Shown here: positions 21,941-32,303 of the stretch, piece after piece
Layout: each line of letters begins with the position of its first letter
How positions within the stretch are numbered: position 1 is the first letter of the stretch
Assembly: GCA_024529925.1 (NCBI GenBank)
Contig: JAFEUB010001490.1
Span: 682,501-746,500, forward strand
Source: Ophthalmolycus amberensis
Taxonomy: Eukaryota; Chordata; Actinopteri; Perciformes; Zoarcidae
Direction: 5' to 3'
DNA: 64,000 nt
Program-made: the position numbers and the translations under genes
The notes under the pieces: generated by a model
Seen by the model: the letters and a program-made list of their open reading frames with translations, nothing else
The model's database searches: none
Told to the model about the DNA's origin: nothing

Positions 21941-24635
21941 TAGGCGACCTGAAGAGTAATATAGTCTACAACCACGCTAGAGGCTTTGTGCTTACTAAAT
22001 GCTAACATCAGCATGCATGGGCGACTGTGGCCCATATGTTTTCCCTATGCTTCCAGTCTTATGCTAAGCTAGGCTAAAAACACCCTCACTCCAGACAAAA
22101 ACGCTTTAAGCCCAATATGACATAATGAAAAGTTTGACACCTGTAATTGTTTGTACGGATTACATGTTACATCTTGATTGTTAACCCCCAACAAACAGAT
22201 ATCTAAAAGTGTTTGTTAGGCTCACTTCTTTTTATCTTCAAACACAGCCCAGCTAACTAATCCCCCTCTTTAAGCTAAGTTAATTGCCTGCTGGCCCCAA
22301 GTATTATTTATATAACACCTCTTAAACAAATCAAATGCAATTCCAAGTACTTCTCAAATGATTAACACAAAAAAGTAAAACACATTGAAAATGGAGCAAA
22401 CAGTAAAATGTGAATTAAAGTAAAATGGGGGTGAAATAAATTATCTATAAATCCTAAAAGGATAGAATTAAAAAACAAGACACTGTCAAATCTGATTGAA
22501 TGATAAGCAACAATAATACAAAACATAAAATCAAAAAACACTACATAAAAGCCAGATTGAATGGATGGCTTTTTGGTTTCTGTTTAAAAATATCCATATT
22601 TTCTCTCAGAATGTCTGGAAGGCTCTTCCAACGGCGCATACAGAGCACAATGGCTAAAAGCAGCATCCAAATGTTTTTGTTCTGCTTTGTAGAACAACTA
22701 AAAAAGAAGAACCAAATAATCTGAGGGGCCTTATGGTTCATAAACAAAAAGCAATACTTAGGGGTAGTCTGAGGCAAGGCCATTTACTGCCTTGTAATAT
22801 GAAAATGAACATGCTAATAGTCTAGCCTGCAAGTTCTAAAAGCGGATATGAATGCCTGAGAAAACACCGCAGTCCGTCTGCTTCTTTCTTGTATTGCTTG
22901 TTAAATTGATGCGTTTAGGGGGCTTCTAGCTGACCAGCACTGTAGAAAGCACCCTAATGCTTCTTGTCATTAGCCTGTCAGCCCATAGTGGTACTCCTCT
23001 CAGTGGCAATGAGCGTGATAAGAGTGCTATTTCTTCTAATGTGTCTGTCACACATTAACCCTGCATCAAACAGAAGCTTTTTTGACTCCATCTTAGGCAT
23101 CGAGCCTCGGTGCCCTTCGATAAAGCTTTTAAACTGTTGAGGCTACTGACAGCACAACACACAGTAGGATTTGTCAAACCCTTTGCAGATGTAGATCATG
23201 TTGTTGTGCTACTTTATGCAGTTTACAGTTATTTTGTTATTATTGTAGGGTATAAAGCTAAAAAGGCTTCCAAGCTCTATCAAGCCCAAGAGGGCTATTT
23301 TAGAATTTCAATTGCAACACCAGTTAAATATACCATGATTGCAGAATTTCACTCAGTATTGGACACAAGCAATGGACTGAATAATGAATGTGAGATTAAG
23401 TTACAAGGTGTCGAAAACAGTACAGGAATTATATTCCTATTGGATGATTATGCAGCACAGTAGCCGTCGAACACATTCCAGAAGCAGTGTGCCCTTCATG
23501 TAGCAGAGTCAAATGGGAGGTTTAGATGATGGATGGGTAACGCGTTCAACTTTCAGGTAGGTGACCAGAGATGGCGGGCCATCTAAGACCTAAAACTATG
23601 TTCTTACTATCTTATCCAACCGTAATCCTGTGATTATGTTATTGTACTGCAATAACATTGTCAGATTCACAATCAACAGGTTTAAAAAAAATAAAATAAA
23701 AATCCAAATTGATGCAGCGTAGCCAGAGATATTGTCTTTTTTGCTTTGCACATTCTTCTTCCTTATCAAAACCTGGCACCAACATAACTGCCACTCAACC
23801 AGACATCTCCCTCTGGTGACACAAACGGGTTTATTTCAATCAGAAGAGTCAAGTAAGATGAAGAAAAGATAATTGTTTATCATAAACAGATGATGCATGA
23901 TGATAACGTCTTGACAGGGTCTGTATGCTTTTAGATTCAGGGAGATATGTAATCGAGGGGCGTGTAGTCCTGTCCAGCAACATGAGCGTACTAAAGACAG
24001 AAAGACAATCACATTTAAAAAGAGACAGCAGCAAGATAATAGGCTAACAATGTAGGTGTGTCACTGTGCTACTGGAAAGAACAGCTGATATCATGATTGA
24101 CACCCCCAAATAATGACAGCAAGGAAACAATGAGTGAGCATGTGTGAGAGGAGGGGATGGTAGATGTATGAGGAAGAAACTACAGGCCTAAGCATGCAAA
24201 AAGTCTTCCTAACTGAACTTACACTAGAGCTTCATACAACTCAACAAAGAAATTGGTGGAGTTGCCTTGAACCAAAATTGGAATACATTGTGGTTTCCAT
24301 GCATGTATATTGAAAGAATAAAACATTCAGAAAATGATAGGGATTGGCAGAATCCAATGTCAACGCAATGTGGTTGATGTGAGACATGAAAATGTTCACA
24401 ACAAAACAAAACATCCTAGAGTGCCAGACAGTGTGAAGGAAAAACCTACATGAGACATGTCATAGGAAACAAACATGTGTACTTGCTTGATTTTAATGAA
24501 TGTTTGAAATTCAAGAATATACACAAACTTTATGTTTGGGGGACAATACATTATCTAGATTAGGACTCATTTTAATTTAAATACAAGTTAAATATGTATG
24601 GATGTGTGTTTGCATGGAAGGCAGCTGTAATATCC
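21941..24635. other. Non-coding; one unsupported open frame
   Basis: An open frame at 23110-23463 (plus) begins at GTG and has a hydrophobic run (VVVLLYAVYSYFVIIVGY) but no family was recognised. The stretch 22300-22850 has the look of a diverged dispersed repeat. Nothing else is supported. Confidence 0.4.
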
Positions 24636-24639
24636 TATT

Positions 24640-24945
24640 TAGGGTTGCAGGGTCTGAAGCCGATCCCAGCTGACAAAGGGGGAAGGCAAGGTTATAGCAG
24701 GGCTGCAACAAAGACAGAGACAAACAATCACACTCACACCTGCCAGCAATTTAGAGTTATCAATTAACCTTACCTGCATGTCTTTGGACTCTTTGGAAGC
24801 CAGAGATCCCAGAGAAAACCCTCGCTAACACAGGCAGAAATTACAAACTCCACACAGAAGAGCTGGTCCACGGATTCAAACCCCTGCCCGCCTTACTGTC
24901 AGTCAGGTGACAGTGCTAATGACCATACCACCTAAGCTCAGCCAT
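24640..24945. repeat. Dispersed teleost repeat (SINE/LINE-type tail)
   Basis: Contains the phrases GCATGTCTTTGGACT, AAACTCCACACAGAAG and GGTGACAGTGCTAATGACC. A sister piece lies at 44600-44706. No coding potential. Confidence 0.65.
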
Positions 24946-27900
24946 AAGTTTGTCTTTGAAGGCCATAAATGCAGTAAAGAAATCTTTCCCATTTCAAATA
25001 CTATCTTTCTATCCTGTCCAGCAAGGAGCAGGATATCCATTCATATTATGCCACCCTATGAAGCAGATAATGTCAGTCTGTGATTGATGGTCCATGAGCT
25101 GATTTCCACTGAAGCAGTCTCCTGTCTAACATAATAGTCAGTGTAGATAGATGGAAATGTGTCTTTCAGGGTCAACGGATCCCTTAAAATAAATAAGCAA
25201 ATGCATGAGGGGGCTTCTCGGCCAATAATTCCCTTGATATCATCATGAACTGATGTCCAAAAGTCCAGTATTTGGGGCAGTACCGTAGAACGTGGATTAA
25301 CGTACCCTCATCAGGGAAATTTCAGCATCCAGGGTCACTTTTAAGCTTCAACCTACAGTATACAGTCTACACCTGATTACCAGAGGCCGTATTCAGGAAG
25401 GGGTCAAAGTCAAGGATCTTTGCAGACTTCTTCCAAACTCCCTTAAAAGGAGCTGTATTTGACATTCTGAATGTTAATATAGTCGTAGTGGAAGCTTAGC
25501 ACCCACCCTCGGGTTCCCCCTCACTGTTAGCTCTGTCTGCATTTGTGCCATCAGGATACAGAAGTATAGTAATAGTAATGCACCCTAGCTTGTTCACCAT
25601 CCCAAAGAAAAAGGCCACACAGCTGATTAAACCTGTAAAAATACTTCACCGGGACTTTCACTCTCCATTTGTTACTGTGCAACACTAACAAGAGATAACT
25701 TTCCAAATTAACCTTCCTTCCAAATCAAGTATCTACCTTCCAAAAGGTAGATACTAAAAGTGGAGACCTGCACCCTACTGAGTGCACGTTTCTAGTTTTT
25801 GATGTGTTCTGTTGATATATAGTTCTACGTTGGACAAGAGCTTTCACGCAATATCCTGAGTTGTTTTGAGAGATACCACATTTATTGTCATTTAGTTAAA
25901 AGGAGTTGTTGGAAAGGGAGTTAATATCGGGGATATTTATATTTAAATCAGAAAATGATTCTGCGGATTCAAATTATTCAAAAGATTATTTGGAAAAAAT
26001 AGGAAAATGTGAATACAGTGGTATGTAGTCACAGTATTTCTATTGTTGAAGAAATGGTTGAACCTAAAGTTCCCTTGGCTGAGCAGTGAGGACTCCAGGA
26101 AGCAGAAAATGAATGTGATTCAGCTGTTTGAGTTATTCTCTGAGTAAAACTGAGTTGGGCGGCCAGTGCCAGCAAATGATATCATGATGATGCATATGTT
26201 CACTTTCCGCACGATGGCCATTACTGCTGAGCCAATATGTCCTGCTTCAGTCAGGTCACATGTATAAATAGCAAAACCATGTAAGCTTTATGGAAGAGGA
26301 GGGTGAGATGGCGTTAGCAAGACCTTCACAAAAGGTAAATGTTTATAATGTATATGAATGGATCAAATGACCAAGTGCACTGTGAACGGAGTTTATCTTA
26401 CTGGCAAATCCACAGAGAATTGTCACTTGACTACAATCTCCCTCATCACTGCACATTTTAATTCCCTCTCACTGCTCTCCTCAGCATCAGCTCATTTCGG
26501 TCGCTATCTGCGGTCTCATTGTTTTGGTCCCGATCTAAAGCTCATGATCATAGGTAAGTGGGGGACACAGATGGACTGGTAGCCTTTTGGCTCAGCTTCC
26601 TCTTCCCCACAACCGTCTGGTACAATGCCTGCATCACTGCTGACTCCACACCAAACTGCAAGTTTGGGACTCACTCCCAACCCAGAGGGTGCAGCTCCCT
26701 ATTTTCCGCCAGAGAACCCTGGCCTTAATCTTGAATGCTTGCCAATGTTTTAGATTTTCCTTCTCATCTCCCTGCTGTTCCCTGGGCTGTTTCAACATTC
26801 CTGTCATTTTTCCACCCCACATGATCAAATTTCAAAATCTGCACATCCACTGTATTTATTAGAAATAGCCTGTGTTAGTGCTGTTTGTGACTGTGTTTTT
26901 TCTAATTACGTAGGCTACTTATTTTCCACATATTTGTCGGTTGGGTCTATATAAAAGAGCGAGAGTGACAACAAGACACGCACACACACAAATAAGTAAG
27001 CAGACAAACAGACAGGGATGGAGGGATTAGCTCTATATAAAAGAGCAGAGGGGCAGAATCGCGTGTTGGTCGGAGCAGAGAAATGCCCAAACAGCAAAGC
27101 TATAGTCACGAGGCAATTGACTGGCGACATAGTTACAGTGTGTTCAGTAAATCAGGATTCAAAAGGGGTTTCCAACGTTTCATGGTGGATACAAATTGCT
27201 GTAGATTGAGAATGTTGCATTCTGACATAACACATTGGTCATTGTGGATAGATGCAGTTACCTGCTCAGTGATCAGCTATGTTTAGTAAGGAAAGCATTT
27301 GTATAATGGGTCCATTATGGAACCGTTCACAATATCAGGACGTTTGCTATCCTTGAACTGGGACTATAGCAGAACACCAACAAAGTCATCAATGATAAAC
27401 ATTGTTCCTCTCTGAGCCAGCATACACACAGACGAATAATTGATCCGCTGTCATGGAAGCCAGAAAGTCATATTTATGATTAGTTCTTTTTCTATCACTT
27501 ATGATGTGCCTGTATGATTACTAATGTGTTAAAACTTTGAAATGTTACATCAATGGCCGGTGGCTGACAGGAGGAATTAAGTACGTTTGTGAATCATGCC
27601 AATTCTGCACTCCATTAAAACACCACTCATTCTTTCCATGTCTTGGGTCTTCTTCAGAGAGGTGAATTAATGGTCATAATGGCTCGGGTGGAGCATGCTG
27701 CAGCAGAATTTATGTCCAGCATGTTGACCCAGGCAGCAAACGCTTACAGCATTTTCACATTATGCAAAATGGGTGGCAGCAACTTTCCCAGAATCCTTTT
27801 GCTGCAAAAAGGCAAGCAACGGGTGAGCTCGACCTAATGCATTTATAGTTTAATTGGCCCTGACATTTTATTGTATTTCCTTCCCACTCTGCTAATTCTC

Positions 27901-28370
27901 CAGGGAGCTCCGGCCCCGGCTGGTGCCTCATTGGCGAAACTTGAGCTCAATCAAGACGATAGACTACTCCAATAAGGACCTCCTGATTGTGCCATGTCAG
28001 AGATTTGGCCTCCAAGTTGACTTTCTGAGTGGGAGAGTTGGCTTCAGAAAGTCCAATATGTCGTCCAGACATGCACATTAAATTTCACAGGGCCACCACT
28101 AATCACGTCTTGGGCTGAAGTTGCAGTAACTGATAGCCACACCAATGGATGTTTGAGTTTATAAATTGTGATTTTGATGCTGCTAGGACATTTTCTTCAG
28201 TAGTCCTTTGATGTTGTGCAGTATGTCTGCACTTAATCACTGTATGAATATATAAATGCTTGCAGACAACGAACTGGATAAAACTATAGTGCAGGTATTA
28301 ACATTCTACAGAGGCATGTACTAGCCTTACACTCATGGATATCCAAAGGGACATTAGAAATATTTTACAT
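24946..28370. other. Non-coding, nothing recognised
   Basis: No domain-bearing frame. A pair of similar words, CTATATAAAAGAGCAGAG (27033) and CTATATAAAAGAGCGAGA (26949), form a short direct repeat. Confidence 0.45.
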
Positions 28371-28450
28371 ATGGTAAATGGACTTGACATTTATTTGGCA
28401 TTTATATTGGGCCTTTCTAGTCTTCCGACCACTCAAGGCGCCGTACACTA
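28371..28450 (-). repeat. SINE tail fragment
   Basis: The minus strand reads GCGCCTTGAGTGGTCGGAAG then CTAGAAAGGC and ends ATTTACCATA, the 3' tail of a widespread teleost SINE. A related plus-strand copy lies at 48921-49052. Confidence 0.65.
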
Positions 28451-29285
28451 CTGTTACGATTTAGTCCAGGGTAAAGGGAGGAACATAAACCAGAGTAATC
28501 AGGCATGAAACTTCTGATTATTAAAGGCCACAGGAAACAAACAAAAATACACAATCACAGATAAACCAGCAAGGACTGACACAATAGGAAACGGCCTCAA
28601 CTGGTGCCACTGCCATATCACCAACAAACAAAAACAATCCTGACTTCAGTTTAAATTTACAGCTATTTAGTTGGCAAAACCCTAAAAATAACAAAAGAAA
28701 ATATGTGAAAAATGTGAAAGAAATACTAATAATCTAGATTAGTAAAAAAAATAGCAACAGACAATTCCAAAAAGAAAACATACAAAGGGATAATGCAACC
28801 CACAAAACAAGTAACCTTCAAGTTCCTCTTTGTTAACCTGTGCACCAAAGGAAGAAAACACAGAAGTTTTAGTATAGCTAACAGAAAAACACATACCCAC
28901 TGACACTGGCAGCGGCCAATCCTAGTGCTTGAATGCTGCCCAGTGCAGGAGGTGCCAGGAAGTGCAGTGAGATTCATAATAACTCAAGTGGCACAGCAGT
29001 GGCAAGCCGTGAAAGTGTTGACATTATTTGAGCCCAAATGCAACCACCATTGGGGTTCAACAGTCATCTCGGGTCACTTATGCTTTTCTGGACTGGAAAA
29101 CAAATTAAAAATCAAAGGGTATCTGAGTTTTAGTCATTTATTTCTTCTTCTTTTGGAGCCCAAACTATTTCAAATATAAATAATACATTTGGTGTCTGAA
29201 TTATATTATTTTTGTCTTTAAATAGTCATTATTGACCGAAAGATGAAAAACATCAATATAACAGATGACTCCAAACTTTTGAACA
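28451..29285. other. Non-coding, nothing recognised
   Basis: No supported gene or repeat. Confidence 0.5.
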
Positions 29286-29288
29286 GCA

Positions 29289-29320
<32 letters not shown>
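29286..29320. repeat. TA microsatellite
   Basis: About 17 TA units, directly before the start of a hAT-like element. Confidence 0.95.
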
Positions 29321-29323
<3 letters not shown>

Positions 29324-30300
29324 GGCTGGGCAAGGTATTGCGTTATTATCAGGTTAACGCGTTATTATCATGCTAAATTATTTTATCGCGCGTTAAGCAG
29401 TTTTTTATTATTATTATTATTATTTATTATTATTTTTAACACAAGAACTGGGCAGCGAGCGGTGAACAGCTGTGTTCGTGCCCTCCATGTACAGCTTCTT
29501 ATCACCCTCTATGTACCAACGTACATAACAAATACCACACATATTATGGTAATCAGCGTTGCATGTGTCTGAACAAAATACCAAAAAAAGCAAAAAATAA
29601 ATGATTGATTTAAATTATTATTTTTTGAGTTTTTAAAAGTGTTTTTGTTTGTAATATGTATAATAAGCATCATTTAGTTATCGCTACTGAGAATTTAACA
29701 AACATAACAAAAAAGATGATAAAAACATGACGTAGATAAGTTTGCAGTTTTCAAGGTGTATATTTCAAATTGCATCTCTTACACACATGAAGATAAAGTT
29801 ATGAACACTGGCTGAATATCTATTATCAGAATCATTATAACTGTGTTATAACTGCTACTGTGTAAAGGGAATACTGCTGTTAAAAAGAACCTGATTTGTT
29901 TAATGTGTTTGCAAACCAAATGTTATTGCCCTTTTGTTCATCTCGCAGTACTTTTAAAATAAAAAGTGCGCAATACATTGCTTTTTAATTCATTATTGAA
30001 TTTTGCACATAACAATGTGATTAATCACAGAAAATCATCAGTGGGCTAGCCTGACATGTTGGGCGGTGACAATCCCAAAATCTGCTGCCTCTGTCGAGCA
30101 GACATTTTCAGCCTCAAACGCATTAAAACATATTCAAGAAATACAACTGGGGAGGCTCGACTGTCTTCACTGGCGTCCATGAATCCAGAAGGACTTCTTA
30201 CTGGAACTAAAACGCACGGATGTACTGAACAACCGTGAGATTAAACTCTTTATTAACAAAGAAAGGAGGAAGCACTTTGTCTTTAAATAGTGAACAGCAG
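29321..30300 (+). mobile_element. hAT-type DNA transposon remnant
   Basis: Begins TTAGGGCTGGGCAAGG, like the terminal repeats of many fish hAT elements, and carries a hAT C-terminal coding relic at its right side. The matching right terminal repeat was not found, so the right border is approximate. The middle is AT-rich and non-coding. Confidence 0.5.
30060..30290 (+). pseudogene. hAT transposase C-terminal relic
   Basis: One frame reads SVEQTFSA (30090-30113) and, after a one-base shift, another reads FSLKRIKTYSRNTTGEARLS. Together these match the dimerisation region of hAT/TTF-type transposases, where a conserved SVERxFS precedes KRIKT. The frame change and stops show it is dead. Confidence 0.6.
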
Positions 30301-31016
30301 CTCTGGTAAGTTAAATACGTTTGTTTCTACATCTGCAGTAGCTTTAATATGCTTGTTTATATATTATTATTTGTCCAACTTGTTTTTATGAAGATTTTTG
30401 TTTGGTTTAATATGTGATAGGAACCATTGCTGCGTCCAGTGTTGTTCTGGGGACATATTTAGCCGCTGCCAACTTGGCAACTCTCTCGCTAAATCTGGAG
30501 ACTTTCCAAACCCTCATGGCGACTTGTTTTGTCAAAAGCTACAAGTGACAAATCTAGCGACTTGTTCTGGTGTTGTTGGAGACTCTTCTGGTGTTTTGAC
30601 GTTAAAGCACATACGTTCTGCACTGTCGTGAACGAGCAGCGGGAGCTGCCGTGAGCACCTCCGCTGCCCCAAAGCACACACAGGCGCAGCAGTCCCAGCT
30701 GCAGTCAGAGCAGAGAGGAGACGCACTCTATCTACAGGTGTTGGCTTCATTTTGACACGAAACAAATAATAATGGAAGACGTCTGCAGCAGCGACAGAGC
30801 ACAGAGCAGCAGCGACAGAGCACAGAGCAGCACCAGCCTGTAGTGTGGTGTGAACTGCAGCTGAGACAGCGTGGAGGCCATCGGATCACACACACCTCCA
30901 CGCCTTTCACTCGCCTACCTACATACATTTGTTTGTTTGTTTTTGTGAGAACTTCTGAGCAGAGCTATCACTTTTTCCCTCTCATTTCAGATAAACCGGA
31001 AGCAGGAACTTCCAAC

Positions 31017-32207
31017 ATGGCCACTTGGCCAGGTCTGTGTGGAGACTGCAAACTCGCATACTCACAGTTAAGGGACGATTTTCACCGCCTGAAGTCTGAA
31101 GTCCGGAAAAGGGAACAGCTGATCGACGGATTCGTATCCGTAGCAGCGGCCCAGGCAAAGCATATCTCTATGCAATCTCAACTGGTCTCGGACACTGCGG
31201 ACACTATTCCGTGGCTACCCGGCCCTGCGTACGGGGAGTGTAGTCGGTCCTCCGACCACGAGCTGAGAGGACCTGCTATAGACCCGACCCATAGCTCCAC
31301 TCCGAAACCATCCTGGACGGAGGTGGTACGCCGCGGCGTCCTGAAAAAACCAACTGGGGAGTTTCCGTTAACCACCTCCAACCATTTTGCAGTCCTGACG
31401 GAGAATACTCCCTCCCGGGCTTCCTCTACCCCTCACCCCTACTCGTTGCCGCAGACGGAGGTAACGTTAACTCAACGGTTAGATGCAAGGCTTAGCGAGA
31501 TAGAAGTACGGCTCCGCACCTTGGAAGCTAAGACGCTGGTGACTGCAGGCGTAGCCGATGCGGCCCAAACAGACGTGGCTCCCGCTAACCGTCTCCCTGC
31601 AGCCCCCGAGCAGCCGGGGGGCCGGGCGACTGCTCCCGGGAGGCTTAAACCTGGGGCGAAGCACTCGACTCGCCAGCAGCCACCTCGCGTTACAAACGGG
31701 TCTTCTGCACCCAGCAGAGTTCTGGTCATAGGTAGCTCTATTCTGAGAAACGTGAAGTTAGCTACACCAGAGGCTACAGTTACATGTATACCCGGGGCCA
31801 GAGCAGGCGACATTGAGTCCTACCTGAAAGTACTGGCTAAAGATAACCGTAAATACAGTAAGATTGTTATTCACGTCGGCGGGAATGACAGCCGGCTACG
31901 GCTCTCTGAGATCACTAAAGTAAATGTGGAATCTGTGTGTACATACGCAAAAGCCATGTCGGACTCCGTAGTTTTCTCTGGCCCCCTCCCGAATCTGACC
32001 AATGATGAAATGTTTAGCCGCATGTCATCGTTTCACCGCTGGCTGTCTTGGTGGTGCCCAGCAAACAATGTGGGCTTCGTAGATAACTGGGACACTTTCT
32101 GGGGAAAACCTGGTTTGCTTCGGAGGGACGGCATTCATCCTACTTTGGATGGAGCAGATCTCATCTCTGCAAATCTGACCCAGTTTCTGTATGGACCTGG
32201 TACATGA
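31017..32207 (+). CDS. LINE ORF1: SGNH-esterase-domain protein
   Basis: 396 codons from the first in-frame ATG (31017); the frame is open further upstream only from a GTG. The N-terminal part has a CGDCK motif and a charged helical region (LKSEVRKREQL). The middle has a second helical segment (RLDARLSEIEVRLRTLEAKT). The last 160 residues form an SGNH/GDSL hydrolase: Ser240 in VIGSSI, Asn290 in GGND and Asp371-His374 in DGIHP are the expected catalytic residues. Esterase-type ORF1 proteins are known in CR1/L2-clade LINEs, where they bind nucleic acid in the retrotransposition particle. ORF2 follows after 96 bases. Confidence 0.88.
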   Translation: MATWPGLCGDCKLAYSQLRDDFHRLKSEVRKREQLIDGFVSVAAAQAKHISMQSQLVSDTADTIPWLPGPAYGECSRSSDHELRGPAIDPTHSSTPKPSWTEVVRRGVLKKPTGEFPLTTSNHFAVLTENTPSRASSTPHPYSLPQTEVTLTQRLDARLSEIEVRLRTLEAKTLVTAGVADAAQTDVAPANRLPAAPEQPGGRATAPGRLKPGAKHSTRQQPPRVTNGSSAPSRVLVIGSSILRNVKLATPEATVTCIPGARAGDIESYLKVLAKDNRKYSKIVIHVGGNDSRLRLSEITKVNVESVCTYAKAMSDSVVFSGPLPNLTNDEMFSRMSSFHRWLSWWCPANNVGFVDNWDTFWGKPGLLRRDGIHPTLDGADLISANLTQFLYGPGT

Positions 32208-32303
32208 CAACCCAGAGATCATACCAGGAGGCAGAGTTGCTGTCTTACACACTCCTCTGAGCTTCCATTAGAGCAGTTACTCACGCAAAACCACATAGAG
32301 ACT

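Noticed and set aside
23110..23463. 117-codon frame with a hydrophobic stretch
   Set aside because: Starts at GTG, no family recognised and no splice or repeat context; listed only as unsupported.
30843..31016. N-terminal extension of LINE ORF1
   Set aside because: Starts at GTG and lies in the 5' UTR; the first ATG at 31017 gives the usual protein start.
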